Of a DNA stretch of 64,000 bases, positions 55,537 to 64,000 are shown one piece after another (the first letter of the stretch is position 1; each line of letters begins with the position of its first letter). Where the stretch lies: NCBI GenBank assembly GCA_021813805.1, contig JAKAJL010000008.1, forward strand, positions 31,206 to 95,205. The letters run 5' to 3'. A program made the translations under genes and the position numbers. The stretch comes from Pseudomonadota bacterium (lineage in GTDB: Bacteria; Pseudomonadota; Alphaproteobacteria; Rhizobiales; Beijerinckiaceae). The notes beneath the pieces are model-generated. The model had not been told where the DNA came from. It ran no database searches and saw only the letters and a list, made by a program, of their open reading frames with translations.

Positions 55537-57468
55537 CTACGCGCTTTGCGCTCGGCGGGGCTTGTCGAAGAAGGCGGACGCCACCGCCTCCGGAACGGGG
55601 CGGCTGAAATAATAGCCCTGACCATATTTTACGCCGAAACTGGCCAGAAGACTTTCCTGCTCGGCTGTTTCGACGCCTTCGGCAATCACGTCGAGATGGA
55701 TGTCGGAGGCGATCTGGCTTACAGCGCGAATGATCGACGCCGACGCGGGATGGGTGGCCATGGTGTCGGTGAAACTCTTGTCGATCTTGATCTTCTTGAA
55801 CGGAAAATCCTTGAGATAGGAGAGCGACGAATAGCCGGTGCCGAAATCGTCCAGCGAGAATCGCACGCCAAGCAGCGAGAACTGGTCGATCATCTTTCGT
55901 GTCGCCGCCGGATCGCTGATCAGCAAGGATTCGGTCACTTCGACGTTCAGGCGCTTCGGCGACAGTCCGGTTTCGCGGAGGGCCTTGACGACGATGGAGA
56001 ACAGATGCGCGGGCCGGCGGAATTGTTTGGCGGAAACATTGACGGCCAAACCGACGTCATCGGGCCAGTTCATGGCCGCCGCGCAGGCCCGGTGCAGGAT
56101 TTGCGCACCAATCTCGTCGATCAGGCCGGCATTTTCCGCGATGGGAATGAAAACCGCGGGGGAGATATTTTCGAAGGCCGGATTATCCCATCTCGCGAGC
56201 GCTTCGAATTGGACGATCTCGCGGCTTTTCAGCGAATAGATCGGCTGGAAAAAGGGTGTGAATTCGCCGTTTTCGATCCCGGCCCGCATCGCGGTTTCGA
56301 TTTTTCGTATTTCATTGATCTTGTTTTCGATTTCCTCATCGAAAATGCGCGAGCCGGCGCCGCCGTCCTGCTTGGCTTCATAGAGCGCGATGTCGGCCTT
56401 TTTGATCAGCTCCTCGACGCTCCGTCCATGGTCCGGGTAGCGCGAAACGCCCAGGGAGGCGGTCGTGCGCACGACATTTGGGCCGATGGAATAGGGCAGG
56501 CTCAATGTCGTCAGGAGACGCTGGGCGGCCGCAATGACCGAATTGCTTTCGCCCTGGTTCAGCTTGATGAGGAATTCGTCGCCGCCGAACCGGGCAATCT
56601 GCGCCATGTCGCCGACGCAGTCCTGGATTCGGCGGGCCATTTCGCGGATCACGGCGTCGCCGACCGAATGGCCGAGCGTGTCGTTGATGTCCTTGAACTT
56701 GTCGAGGTCAACGAACATGATTGCGAAGGGTTTGCCCCCGTCGTTCTCGATCGCGCCCGTGACCAGGTTCTGAAACGTAAAACGGTTGACGAGCCGCGTC
56801 AGCTTATCGTAATGCGCGAGAAACTCTGTCTCCGCGGCGGCGTAATAGACGCTGACGATGTTCTTGTAGAGCGAGATAGCGACAGAGATGTTCGTGATCA
56901 TCGCGCCCAACAGCATCGCGACATAGAGTTGTCCGAATTTTTCATGATTAAAGGCATAGCCGACGGCAAACAAGCCGAGGCAGGCAACGACCTGGCCGAT
57001 GACGAGTCTTGGCCGTCCGGCGTTGCGCGCGACGAAGCCCATCGCGTAGCCGATGGCTGCCGCCGCGGCCAGCGCATGGCCTTCTGCCGCCGGCGGAGAC
57101 GAAATCAGCCGCCATGACACCAGACCAATGGTCAGGCCAAACGGCAATGAACTCAAGAAGAACGCCTCGTCGAATTTCTCATAGGCGCGCCGCGTCGCGG
57201 CGGCGTTCCGTAGCGCGGCGAAATCGTGGACGGTCTTGACCCTCCATCCACCAAACACGATCGTCGCCGCAATGGCCAATATGAATAACACGTCGCCCGT
57301 GATCAGATAGGCCGCGATCGAGACAGCCAAACCCATGATATTCGATGAATAGAGCGAGCTTTTCGAAGTGAACAGCGAATGGACCAGATGCATATAGAGG
57401 CGGTCGTCATTCGCATGGTCGTCAAGACCGATAGTCCGTCGCCAGATCGTTCTCGGCCCTTCCATCAA
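55537..57468 (-). CDS. Membrane GGDEF-EAL c-di-GMP protein
   Basis: A 643-residue bifunctional c-di-GMP protein. Residues 40-205 hold about six membrane helices. The GGDEF domain (about 215-370) has an intact FGGDEF at 294-299 but no RxxD inhibitory site at the usual position. The EAL domain (about 385-640) has intact EALARW at 422-427, NVSAKQF, EVTES, DDFGTGYSSL and EGVE, so phosphodiesterase activity is likely. It lacks a PAS or other known ligand domain. It lies 243 bases downstream of the RpfF-like gene on the same strand, so it may respond to fatty-acid signals, perhaps through its membrane part. Confidence 0.9.
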   Translation of the reverse strand: MMEGPRTIWRRTIGLDDHANDDRLYMHLVHSLFTSKSSLYSSNIMGLAVSIAAYLITGDVLFILAIAATIVFGGWRVKTVHDFAALRNAAATRRAYEKFDEAFFLSSLPFGLTIGLVSWRLISSPPAAEGHALAAAAAIGYAMGFVARNAGRPRLVIGQVVACLGLFAVGYAFNHEKFGQLYVAMLLGAMITNISVAISLYKNIVSVYYAAAETEFLAHYDKLTRLVNRFTFQNLVTGAIENDGGKPFAIMFVDLDKFKDINDTLGHSVGDAVIREMARRIQDCVGDMAQIARFGGDEFLIKLNQGESNSVIAAAQRLLTTLSLPYSIGPNVVRTTASLGVSRYPDHGRSVEELIKKADIALYEAKQDGGAGSRIFDEEIENKINEIRKIETAMRAGIENGEFTPFFQPIYSLKSREIVQFEALARWDNPAFENISPAVFIPIAENAGLIDEIGAQILHRACAAAMNWPDDVGLAVNVSAKQFRRPAHLFSIVVKALRETGLSPKRLNVEVTESLLISDPAATRKMIDQFSLLGVRFSLDDFGTGYSSLSYLKDFPFKKIKIDKSFTDTMATHPASASIIRAVSQIASDIHLDVIAEGVETAEQESLLASFGVKYGQGYYFSRPVPEAVASAFFDKPRRAQSA

Positions 57469-57711
57469 CTCAACCCATCATCGTCGGGATGTCATGAGGG
57501 CATTATTTTCTCGAACATTAAATATTTCGTCATTGCAACGCGCTGTTTTTTATAAAAGTTTCGAGTCTCGGGCGGGCGCGGAGGCGAGCCCCTCCGGCAT
57601 GGAGCGTCGCGGCCGCCTGCTCAGGCGCGCTCTTGAACAGCTCGAAACAGCAGCGGCTCGTCCGTCGGCCAGCGAACGCGCGCCGCCGCTCGCGCCTCAT
57701 GGCCGACGGCG

Positions 57712-58668
57712 TCAATTTGTGGTCTTGGGTTGCGCCGTGGGCTTGAACAGCCGCGAGAGGAACATGTCCTGGGCGGAGACGATCTTCTGCAGCGCCGAGA
57801 TTTCAAGCGGCGTGAGATGGATGATGTGGTCGGTCCAGTGTTTCGCCAAGCGAGTCATCTCTTCCTCGAAAGCCTCGCTGCTTTGCTCGTAAAACGCACG
57901 GAAAAGAGCAAGCCGCGCCCTGTGGGTCTTGAGATTTTCCGTTGCGTATCTGCGGAGCCAGTCCGCGCCTCCGCCATCGTCGACGACGGCGTCGAGCGCG
58001 CCGAACCGGGCGAATTCCTCCGCGGAATATTCCTTTCCGCTGGTCAGAATTTCCTGCGCGGCGCGGGGACCGACGACGCGCGAGAGCACGGCGACGGCGC
58101 TGATGGGAAAATGATTGAACTTGATTTCAGGATAGGAGAAGGACGCCCGGCGTTCGGCGATCATGACATTGCACGATCTGGGGGCGTCGATCCCCCCGCC
58201 GAGCGCGAGCGCATGGACGGAAGCGGTGGTTATGGCCGCGCCACGAAGACTCGACGCATTCCACTTGATGTTTTCGATTGATATTCTTGCGTATTCTTCA
58301 AGACCGGCAAGATCGCTCTTGGCCAGACATTCAATATAGAATTCGAGATCGCCACCCAAGGTCACGACTGGACTACTGGCCTTGCCAACGTGGGAAACAA
58401 AACGTATCGGCGACCGAGCATAGTCGTCCGGGCTCCACAAGGCGTGGATGGCGCGCTGCACCTTGTTGAGGCTGGTCATCATGTCGAGCGTGAAGACCGG
58501 CCGGGGTTCGGGGGCGAGCGTGATCCAAAGCGTCTTTATTGCAGATTCGTAAGCGAGTTCAATCTGCGGCAGTTCACCGGCATGCAGCTTTATCAGTCCG
58601 AGGACTTCGTCGTTTGTGTAATTTCCGACCGCAAGCGGGGAACTTCCTTTGAAAGACGCTAACGTCAT
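57712..58668 (-). CDS. RpfF-like crotonase, possible DSF synthase
   Basis: A 318-residue crotonase (enoyl-CoA hydratase fold) resembling RpfF, which makes cis-2 unsaturated fatty acids (DSF) from acyl-ACP. LGGDLEFY at 104-111 and the segment HALALGGGIDAPRSCNVMIA matching RpfF's GGGFEAAL region support this. Of the two catalytic Glu of RpfF (Glu141 and Glu161 in Xanthomonas), the second is present (Glu181 in YPEIKFN) and the first is Asp161, exactly 20 residues earlier as expected. Activity may be altered. It precedes a GGDEF-EAL gene. Confidence 0.75.
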   Translation of the reverse strand: MTLASFKGSSPLAVGNYTNDEVLGLIKLHAGELPQIELAYESAIKTLWITLAPEPRPVFTLDMMTSLNKVQRAIHALWSPDDYARSPIRFVSHVGKASSPVVTLGGDLEFYIECLAKSDLAGLEEYARISIENIKWNASSLRGAAITTASVHALALGGGIDAPRSCNVMIAERRASFSYPEIKFNHFPISAVAVLSRVVGPRAAQEILTSGKEYSAEEFARFGALDAVVDDGGGADWLRRYATENLKTHRARLALFRAFYEQSSEAFEEEMTRLAKHWTDHIIHLTPLEISALQKIVSAQDMFLSRLFKPTAQPKTTN

Positions 58669-58941
58669 GGCCGATACTCGTCCAAAATTAGAAATTCGTG
58701 ATTCGACCAGCAGTATAAAGGTAGTTAATTTTTTGTAAATTTAACCTTGCCGAAATGGTTAATTCCTCAAAAGCAACTTGAGTCTCCGTGCATTGGCGAT
58801 CAGCCCTCGCTGGGTGGCGGTTTCGGGCGACGCGGCAGAACGTGAGCCAAAGGCCAGCCCACGCCTTTACCAAAAGCCCGCTCAACCGCCCAAGGTCGGA
58901 TCTGAACGAACGGGATGGCGTTGGCCGGATTTGCTTCCGCT

Positions 58942-59517
58942 TCAGGCGAGATCAGCGGCGAGGGAATCCCTGGTGGCGAGGGACAAAGTGACGTCCGCCG
59001 CATAGTTCGGGTGATCGACACCGGCGCGGATCGGCGCGCCGGCCTTGACGGCCGCGACCATCTCGGGCGTCAGTTCGAAGCGCAAAAAATGCACGGCTGA
59101 GGTCTTGGTCGCCGTCGTGCGGTCGAGGTCCTCGTTGGCGATCGGCGCGATGCGGGGGAATTCGCCGACCTGCATCCACACAGCATGTTCGAAGCCGGTG
59201 AGTCGCGCCAGCGCCTGCTTGCGCTCCTCGGGGTCGGGATATTCGATCATCAGCGTCGCCTTCCAGTTGGCGCCGTCGGGGATCAGCGGGTTGTAAACGT
59301 CAAGCTCCTCCTGGATCAGCTCCGGCTCATATATGCGTTCGAGCCGGATCATCTCCTGGATCTGGTACTGCATGGTCAACCTGTCTTCGAAATGCAGCGA
59401 GGCGTGCGGCCCCAGCTCCACCTTGCGCAGCTTCTTGTGAGCGATGACTTTGGCGCGGAATTCCGGGCGCAGGCGGTGATAGCGCTCGAGGCTGTAGAGG
59501 TCGTCATGAGTGAGCAT
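58942..59517 (-). CDS. DUF3501 family protein
   Basis: A 191-residue cytosolic protein of the DUF3501 family, function unknown. It starts THDDLYSLERYHRLRPEFRA and includes FEDRLTMQYQIQEMIRLERI and ELIQEELDVYNPLIPDGANW. It is the last gene of a three-gene operon after rubrerythrin and an Fe-S protein; one base separates it from the preceding stop when ATG 59517 is used, or it overlaps when ATG 59529 is used. Co-occurrence suggests a role with that pair. Confidence 0.85.
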   Translation of the reverse strand: MLTHDDLYSLERYHRLRPEFRAKVIAHKKLRKVELGPHASLHFEDRLTMQYQIQEMIRLERIYEPELIQEELDVYNPLIPDGANWKATLMIEYPDPEERKQALARLTGFEHAVWMQVGEFPRIAPIANEDLDRTTATKTSAVHFLRFELTPEMVAAVKAGAPIRAGVDHPNYAADVTLSLATRDSLAADLA

Positions 59518-59518
59518 G

Positions 59519-60850
59519 TCACACTCCATAGGCCTTGCGGATCAGGGTCATCGGATGTTCCGGCGCGCCGCGCTTGAGCGCGCAGGCGATGTGATGGCCG
59601 GCCATGGCGCAGTCGGAGCCATAATGATCCGGCTGCGCCCGTTCAATTCGTGAAACCACGGGGCGTACGATCTTCATCGCGGACTCATGGAATTCCGCCT
59701 TGACCGCATAGGTCCCGTCATGGCCCGAACAACGTTCGATCATGTCCACGTCGGAGCCCGGGATTAGCGCCAGCAGCTCCTTGGTTTTGGGTCCGATATT
59801 CTGGACCCGCTGATGGCAGGCGGGTTGGTAGGAGACCTTGCCGAGGGCGTGTTTGAAATCGGTCTTCAGCTTGCCTTCCCTGTGGCGCAGCATCAGATAT
59901 TCGAACGGGTCGAAAAAGGCGCCCCTCACCTTCGTCACATCGGCGTCGTTGGGGAACATCAGCGGCAATTCTTGCTTGAACATCAGGACGCAGGAGGGAA
60001 CCAGCGCGGTGAGGTCGTAGCCCTGGTCCACCAGGCGGGCGAGAATGGGAATATTATAGTCCTTGGCGCGCCTGACGGCTTCGAGGTCGCCCAATTCGAG
60101 CTTGGGCATGCCGCAGCATTTTTCCTGCGGCGCCAGGATGACGCCGATTCCGTTGTGGCGATAGACGGCGACCAGATCCTCGCCGGGTCCCGGCTCGTTG
60201 TGGTCCATGAAGCAGGTGGCGAAAAGCGCGACCTTACCTTTCGTCCGCCCCGCCGGCTCGCCTTGCGCCTCGGCGGGAAGACCGCCGAGACGGCGGCGCA
60301 GGGTTTTTCCGGCAAAGGACGGAAGCCAGGCTTCGGCATGAACGCCGAGCAGGCTCTGCAAGGCCTTGCGAACGAAGCCCATCCCGTTGACGGCGTTGAC
60401 GGCCGGTGCGATTCCCGGACGGGCGAGGATTGCGCCCATCGCGTCGGTGGAGGTCAGCAGCCGGTCGCGGAATTTGGTCTCGCCCTTGCGAAAGGCGACG
60501 GCCTTGGCGCGCAGCATCAGATGCGGGAAGTCGAGATTCCACTCGTGCGGCGGCACATAGGGGCATTTGGTCATGTAGCAGAGGTCGCAGAGATAGCACT
60601 GCTCGACCACTTTTGCGTAATCGGTCTTGGCGACGCCATCGACCTCCATGCTCTCGGAATTGTCGACGAGATCGAACAGGGTCGGGAAGGCCTGGCACAG
60701 GCTGACGCAGCGCCGGCAGCCGTGGCAGATGTCGAAGACCCGCTCCATTTCCGTGTCGAGCGCGGCTTCGTCATAGAATTCCGGGTTGAGCCAGTCGAGC
60801 GGATGGCGAGTCGGGGCTTCGAGATTGCCTTCGCGAACAGGCCCGGCCAT
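59519..60850 (-). CDS. Fe-S oxidoreductase with two 4Fe-4S motifs and CCG domain
   Basis: A 443-residue protein like the GlpC/heterodisulfide reductase HdrD-type subunits. Two [4Fe-4S] motifs lie near the N-terminus: CHGCRRCVSLCQAFP and CYLCDLCYMTKCPYVPP, followed by two CCG-type cysteine-rich modules (CCGMPKLELGDLEAV and later QPACHQRVQNIGPK and ERCSGHDGTY). Such proteins pass electrons to or from a quinone or thiol partner. The ATG at 60850 has GGGAG seven bases upstream; ATGs at 60856 and 60910 are alternatives. It is the middle gene of the rubrerythrin operon. Confidence 0.85.
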   Translation of the reverse strand: MAGPVREGNLEAPTRHPLDWLNPEFYDEAALDTEMERVFDICHGCRRCVSLCQAFPTLFDLVDNSESMEVDGVAKTDYAKVVEQCYLCDLCYMTKCPYVPPHEWNLDFPHLMLRAKAVAFRKGETKFRDRLLTSTDAMGAILARPGIAPAVNAVNGMGFVRKALQSLLGVHAEAWLPSFAGKTLRRRLGGLPAEAQGEPAGRTKGKVALFATCFMDHNEPGPGEDLVAVYRHNGIGVILAPQEKCCGMPKLELGDLEAVRRAKDYNIPILARLVDQGYDLTALVPSCVLMFKQELPLMFPNDADVTKVRGAFFDPFEYLMLRHREGKLKTDFKHALGKVSYQPACHQRVQNIGPKTKELLALIPGSDVDMIERCSGHDGTYAVKAEFHESAMKIVRPVVSRIERAQPDHYGSDCAMAGHHIACALKRGAPEHPMTLIRKAYGV

Positions 60851-60912
60851 TTGCATTCTCCCGTTTCCGGGACGGGGCGGCGAGCGTCCGGTCCCGTTCT
60901 GCTTGGGCATGA

Positions 60913-60942
60913 AGGACGCCGCGCGAAAAGCGGCGGCGTCCT
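60913..60942 (-). other. Hairpin between rubrerythrin and the Fe-S gene
   Basis: AGGACGCCGC (60913-60922) pairs exactly with GCGGCGTCCT (60933-60942) around a ten-base loop. It lies in the 118-base gap inside the operon and has no T run. It may stabilise the rubrerythrin message or set unequal gene expression. Confidence 0.55.
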
Positions 60943-60968
60943 GCCGTGTCGCGGATAGATGGCGCCGC

Positions 60969-61385
60969 TCAGCCGAGTTCGTTCAGCGCCTTCTGGTAGC
61001 GGTTCGCGTGCGAACGCTCGGCCTTGGCGAGAGTTTCGAACCAGTCGGCGATTTCATCGAAGCCTTCGGCGCGAGCGTCCTTGGCCATGCCGGGGTACAT
61101 GTCGGTATATTCATGGGTTTCGCCGGCCACCGCGGAGGCCAGATTGTCCTTGGTCGCGCCGATCGGCATGCCGGTGGCGGGATCGCCGACCGCTTCGAGA
61201 TATTCGAGATGGCCGTGGGCGTGGCCGGTCTCGCCTTCCGCGGTCGAGCGGAACAGGGCGGCGACGTCCGGATAGCCTTCCACGTCGGCCTTGTTGGCGA
61301 AATAGAGATAGCGGCGGTTCGCCTGGGATTCGCCGGCGAAGGCGTCCTTGAGATGCTGCTCGGTTTTTGAGCCTTTCAACGTCAT
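60969..61385 (-). CDS. Rubrerythrin (ferritin-like domain only)
   Basis: A 138-residue ferritin-like di-iron protein that reduces hydrogen peroxide. The four-helix Glu/His ligands are in [52 protein letters not shown] and [12 protein letters not shown]. The rubredoxin domain of classical rubrerythrin is missing, so electrons must come from another protein, and the next gene's Fe-S protein is an obvious candidate. The promoter lies in the 313-base gap upstream. Confidence 0.92.
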   Translation of the reverse strand: MTLKGSKTEQHLKDAFAGESQANRRYLYFANKADVEGYPDVAALFRSTAEGETGHAHGHLEYLEAVGDPATGMPIGATKDNLASAVAGETHEYTDMYPGMAKDARAEGFDEIADWFETLAKAERSHANRYQKALNELG

Positions 61386-61698
61386 GTCTTAACTCCCTTG
61401 CCTGAAGGATCGCCCGTTGATCAGAAGCGTTTTTTGAAAACAATATCCGATCCGACCCATGAATCAATCCCGGCGGCGCCGGCGCTCTCCGATAGGCTCC
61501 GCTCGCTGCGAGTGGGCTGGCTTTGATTTGACGCAAAGCCTTATGTGATAATAATAATTTAAAGATACGCTCGCGCTGCGAAAGCGCGCCATCGCGTTCG
61601 AAACGCACTCGGCGGCGGGGCGGCGGGATTCTGGATTGACAACTTAACGACGGGACTCGTTCGCGGGACGAATCCCGATTTTCCGGGGTGGGATTATC
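61386..61698. other. Divergent control region of rubrerythrin and Hint genes
   Basis: About 313 bases between the divergent starts. An imperfect ten-pair stem lies at 61651-61660 with 61668-61677 (one mismatch), just before the Hint gene, after a TTGACA-like element at about 61636. An AT-rich tract is near 61545-61570. No gene or well-defined operator was found. Confidence 0.5.
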
Positions 61699-64000
61699 AT
61701 GACGACATATTACTGGGCCAATGGCCAGAAAGCCGACATTCTCACTACCGTCGATTGGGGCGGCGCGCTGGCTTCAGGCGACACCGGCGTGATTGGCGAT
61801 GGCACCGTGGAAATATTAAACGGCGACGTTCTGCCTTCGCCGCTGACGCTCGATCTTGGCGCCTCGCAAAGCAGCGTCAGTTCGGTCCCGACCTCCGTAT
61901 TGTTCGATCTGGGAGTCGCGCTTGGTTCCGGTCTCGCCATCAATGACACGAACAGCGGCGGCACGATCACGCGGACCGGCAGCACGTCGCCCGAAGGCGC
62001 CGCGCTTGTCATATCGGGGACGGTGGATTCCCAGGCGGCGATCAACGTCGGCGCCGGCGACGTGCTGGACATCGTCTCCGACACCGGGCCGGCCGACACG
62101 TTCAACAATTCGGGTCAGATCAACATTCAGGGCGCCGCGTCCAATTACGGCGTTCTTTACATCGGGTCGCAGCCCGGCTCGAATGTTGCGCTGACGGCGA
62201 CTTACGGAAACATCAGCGTCACCAATGGCTTCCTTGCCGCCGCGGCGGCCGATTCGGGCGCCGGGACGATCACGCTCAACGGCAACAGCGAGGCGCTGGC
62301 GACGGCCAGCCTGCAAAATACCGCCATCGACTTCGCCGGCGGCAAAAACACTTTGGCGCTCGGCCAGACGGCGGCGGGCGCGTCCGCTTATGATTCTGTC
62401 GCAACGATCAGCGGCTTCCAGCAAAGCGACAAGATCGCGCTGCTGTCGGACGGCAGCGCCGGAGCGGCGGCGGCGTCTCTATCCTACGCGAGCGGCGTGC
62501 TGAATGTCCTGAACGGCTCCAACCAGACGGTCGCCAGCCTCGATATCGGCGCGAACTATGGCAACCAGGGATTTTACCTTTGGCAGGTCTGGAGCGTCGA
62601 CGCCAACTCGGCTTTGACGAACTACAGCACGCAGTATGACATTGGGGTCGGCGACCTTTGGACCGGCGGCGCGACAAATCCGCCCGGCGATTTCATGGCC
62701 GCTTCGAACTGGAGCAATGGCGCGCCGACATCTGGGGGGAATGCGATCATCGGGGTGGGGACTGCCGAAATAACCGCGGCGGACATTCTTCCCTCTTCGC
62801 TGAACATCGCGGTCGGGGCGCTTCAGAGCAGCTTCGGCGCGATGCCCACCTCTGTCCTCGTCGTTTCCAACGACACTCTGTCGTCCGGCCTGTCGATCGA
62901 CGATATGGCGGTCGGCGGATCGATCACTTCGCCGAACGCCACCCAGATCATGGGATCGGCGCTCGTCGTGGACGGGACCGTGACGTCCCAGGCGACGATC
63001 AATGTCGGCGCGGGCGACGCCGAATTCATCGTCGCCAACACGGGGACGGATAATTTCGTCAACCAGGGCCAGATCAACCTGAACGGCACGCCAGGGTCCG
63101 GCGGCGGCCCAGGCAATAGCGCCGTTCTCTATTTTGGCGCGGCGCCCAACGGCGCAAGCGGCGCCCTGACCGCCACCTACGGCGCGATCAGCGACAGCGC
63201 GGGCTTTATCGACGCCAATGCCGCGGATTCGGGCGCGGGAACGATTTCGCTGAGCAATGGCGAGCTGTTCGTGACGGCCGATCTGAAAGACACCGCCGTC
63301 CAGTTCGCCAGCGGCTCTTCCGGCGGCGAACTGGCGCTCGGGCAGACGGCCTCGGGCGCGGCCTCCTACCAGTCGATCGGAACGATCACAGGCTTCCAGC
63401 AGAACGACGATATCGCGCTGTTGTCGGATGGCAGCACGGCGGCGGCGCCCACGACGCTCACCTTCAACAATGGCGTCCTGAGCGTTTACGACGGCAACGT
63501 CGTCCTGGAAAAACTTGATGTCGGGAATAATTATGCCGGCCAGACCTTTTATCTGACCACGCAAACGGACGCCACCGACAATTCGTTCAACACGAATTTC
63601 ACGACCAGATACGACATCACCGTCGGCCAGCCCTATGGCGGAACACAAATCGCCTCGGTGACGGTCGCCTGCTATTGCGCCGGGACGCTTATTGCAACCG
63701 CGCGCGGCGACGTCGCGGTCGAGGAATTGCGGATCGGCGACCTTGTCCGCACCAGGTCCGGCGCGCTTCGGCCGCTCAAATGGATCGGGCAACGCGCCTA
63801 TTCGGCCCGCTTCGCCGGCAACAATCCCGATCTTCTCCCCATCCGCTTCAAGGCGGGATCGCTCGATGAAAATGTCCCGGCGCGCGACCTGCTGGTGTCG
63901 CCGAAACACGCCATGTTCCTCGACGGCGTGCTGATCCCGGCCGAGCATCTCGTCAATGGCGCGACCATCGTCCAGGAAGCGCCGGGCGAGGACATCCATT
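61699..64000 (+). CDS. Duplicated repeat protein with C-terminal Hint domain, 3' end outside window
   Basis: A large protein, 767 residues visible, open to the window end. GGGGTGGGA precedes the ATG. Residues 1-315 and 325-640 are two homologous halves about 319 codons apart: [11 protein letters not shown] / [21 protein letters not shown] / [18 protein letters not shown] in both and [15 protein letters not shown] / [15 protein letters not shown]. Both look like beta-solenoid-type adhesin repeats. From Cys658 a Hint_2 (hedgehog/intein) domain begins: [40 protein letters not shown] and [20 protein letters not shown]. No Sec signal is seen at the N-terminus; type I or other secretion is unproven. 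Confidence 0.82.
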   Translation, partial: MTTYYWANGQKADILTTVDWGGALASGDTGVIGDGTVEILNGDVLPSPLTLDLGASQSSVSSVPTSVLFDLGVALGSGLAINDTNSGGTITRTGSTSPEGAALVISGTVDSQAAINVGAGDVLDIVSDTGPADTFNNSGQINIQGAASNYGVLYIGSQPGSNVALTATYGNISVTNGFLAAAAADSGAGTITLNGNSEALATASLQNTAIDFAGGKNTLALGQTAAGASAYDSVATISGFQQSDKIALLSDGSAGAAAASLSYASGVLNVLNGSNQTVASLDIGANYGNQGFYLWQVWSVDANSALTNYSTQYDIGVGDLWTGGATNPPGDFMAASNWSNGAPTSGGNAIIGVGTAEITAADILPSSLNIAVGALQSSFGAMPTSVLVVSNDTLSSGLSIDDMAVGGSITSPNATQIMGSALVVDGTVTSQATINVGAGDAEFIVANTGTDNFVNQGQINLNGTPGSGGGPGNSAVLYFGAAPNGASGALTATYGAISDSAGFIDANAADSGAGTISLSNGELFVTADLKDTAVQFASGSSGGELALGQTASGAASYQSIGTITGFQQNDDIALLSDGSTAAAPTTLTFNNGVLSVYDGNVVLEKLDVGNNYAGQTFYLTTQTDATDNSFNTNFTTRYDITVGQPYGGTQIASVTVACYCAGTLIATARGDVAVEELRIGDLVRTRSGALRPLKWIGQRAYSARFAGNNPDLLPIRFKAGSLDENVPARDLLVSPKHAMFLDGVLIPAEHLVNGATIVQEAPGEDIH

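Noticed and set aside
57530-57715. Short minus frame between the RpfF-like and GGDEF-EAL genes
   Set aside because: Arg-rich and without start signals or similarity; treated as part of the intergenic region.
58688-58885. 65-residue minus frame upstream of the RpfF-like gene
   Set aside because: No ribosome site, no similarity; the region is AT-rich promoter-like DNA.
62479-63999. 506-codon minus-strand frame
   Set aside because: Antisense of the duplicated Hint gene; composition rich in Arg, Asp and His and no family similarity.
1-64000. rRNA, tRNA, CRISPR arrays, insertion sequences and phage genes
   Set aside because: None was found. Repeats present are short palindromes or gene-internal duplications, with no spacer-repeat periodicity and no transposase or integrase frame.

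Overview
The window is GC-rich, gene-dense chromosomal DNA from an alphaproteobacterium, most likely of the order Hyphomicrobiales (Rhizobiales). The evidence is the combination of PopZ, a DivK-PleD pair with a DUF3572 gene next to it, an ExoR-like Sel1 protein, a Pcm-like protein followed by TolC, a CtrA-type TTAA-N7-TTAA site and an alphaproteobacterial LexA box before recA. Genus was not determined; a Beijerinckiaceae/Methylocystaceae relative is an inference. No rRNA, tRNA, CRISPR array, transposase or phage gene was seen.

Layout. 1-8.5 kb: 5'-truncated MFS transporter, DUF2934 protein, coaD, two cyclophilins (one exported, one cytosolic), a duplicated-module periplasmic protein, a frameshifted DUF4337 gene, a Pcm-like protein, tolC and popZ. 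8.6-19.5 kb: valS, exoR-like gene, MipA-like outer-membrane protein, yidD, an unknown anchored protein, AmpG-like permease, thrS, and bluB behind a cobalamin riboswitch. 19.7-31.2 kb: TM2 protein, deoxyribosyltransferase-like enzyme, aldo/keto reductase, cytochrome c, nitroreductase, citrate-lyase-like protein, DUF2336 protein, Nudix hydrolase, nadK, an Fe-S FNR regulator with an FNR box followed by azlC-azlD, a HIT protein and a COG3146 protein.

31.3-46 kb: PilZ protein, TusE/DsrC-like protein, pleD-divK, DUF3572, [2Fe-2S] ferredoxin, a YcjF/YcjX-like pair, sixA-like phosphatase, TPR protein, an outer-membrane MetA-pathway-like protein, alaS and recA. 46-51.5 kb: TylF-like methyltransferase, a methyltransferase/GH99-like fusion, dienelactone hydrolase and a DDAH-like enzyme. 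51.7-61.4 kb: a small gene under a CtrA-type box, the peroxide module ahpF-ahpC/oxyR, a membrane GGDEF-EAL protein downstream of an RpfF-like crotonase, and an operon of rubrerythrin, an Fe-S reductase-like protein and a DUF3501 protein. 61.7-64 kb: an internally duplicated protein that enters a Hint domain and runs off the window.

The most interesting parts are (i) the RpfF-like/GGDEF-EAL pair, a possible fatty-acid-signal to c-di-GMP module in which the first catalytic Glu is Asp; (ii) the rubrerythrin/Fe-S/DUF3501 operon, a candidate peroxide-reduction electron-transfer set near ahpCF-oxyR; (iii) the duplicated Hint protein; and (iv) the methyltransferase-GH99 fusion. Signalling for cell-cycle and c-di-GMP control (DivK, PleD, PopZ, PilZ, GGDEF-EAL, CtrA-type sites) is well represented. 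All functional statements rest on motif reading; no database search was run.
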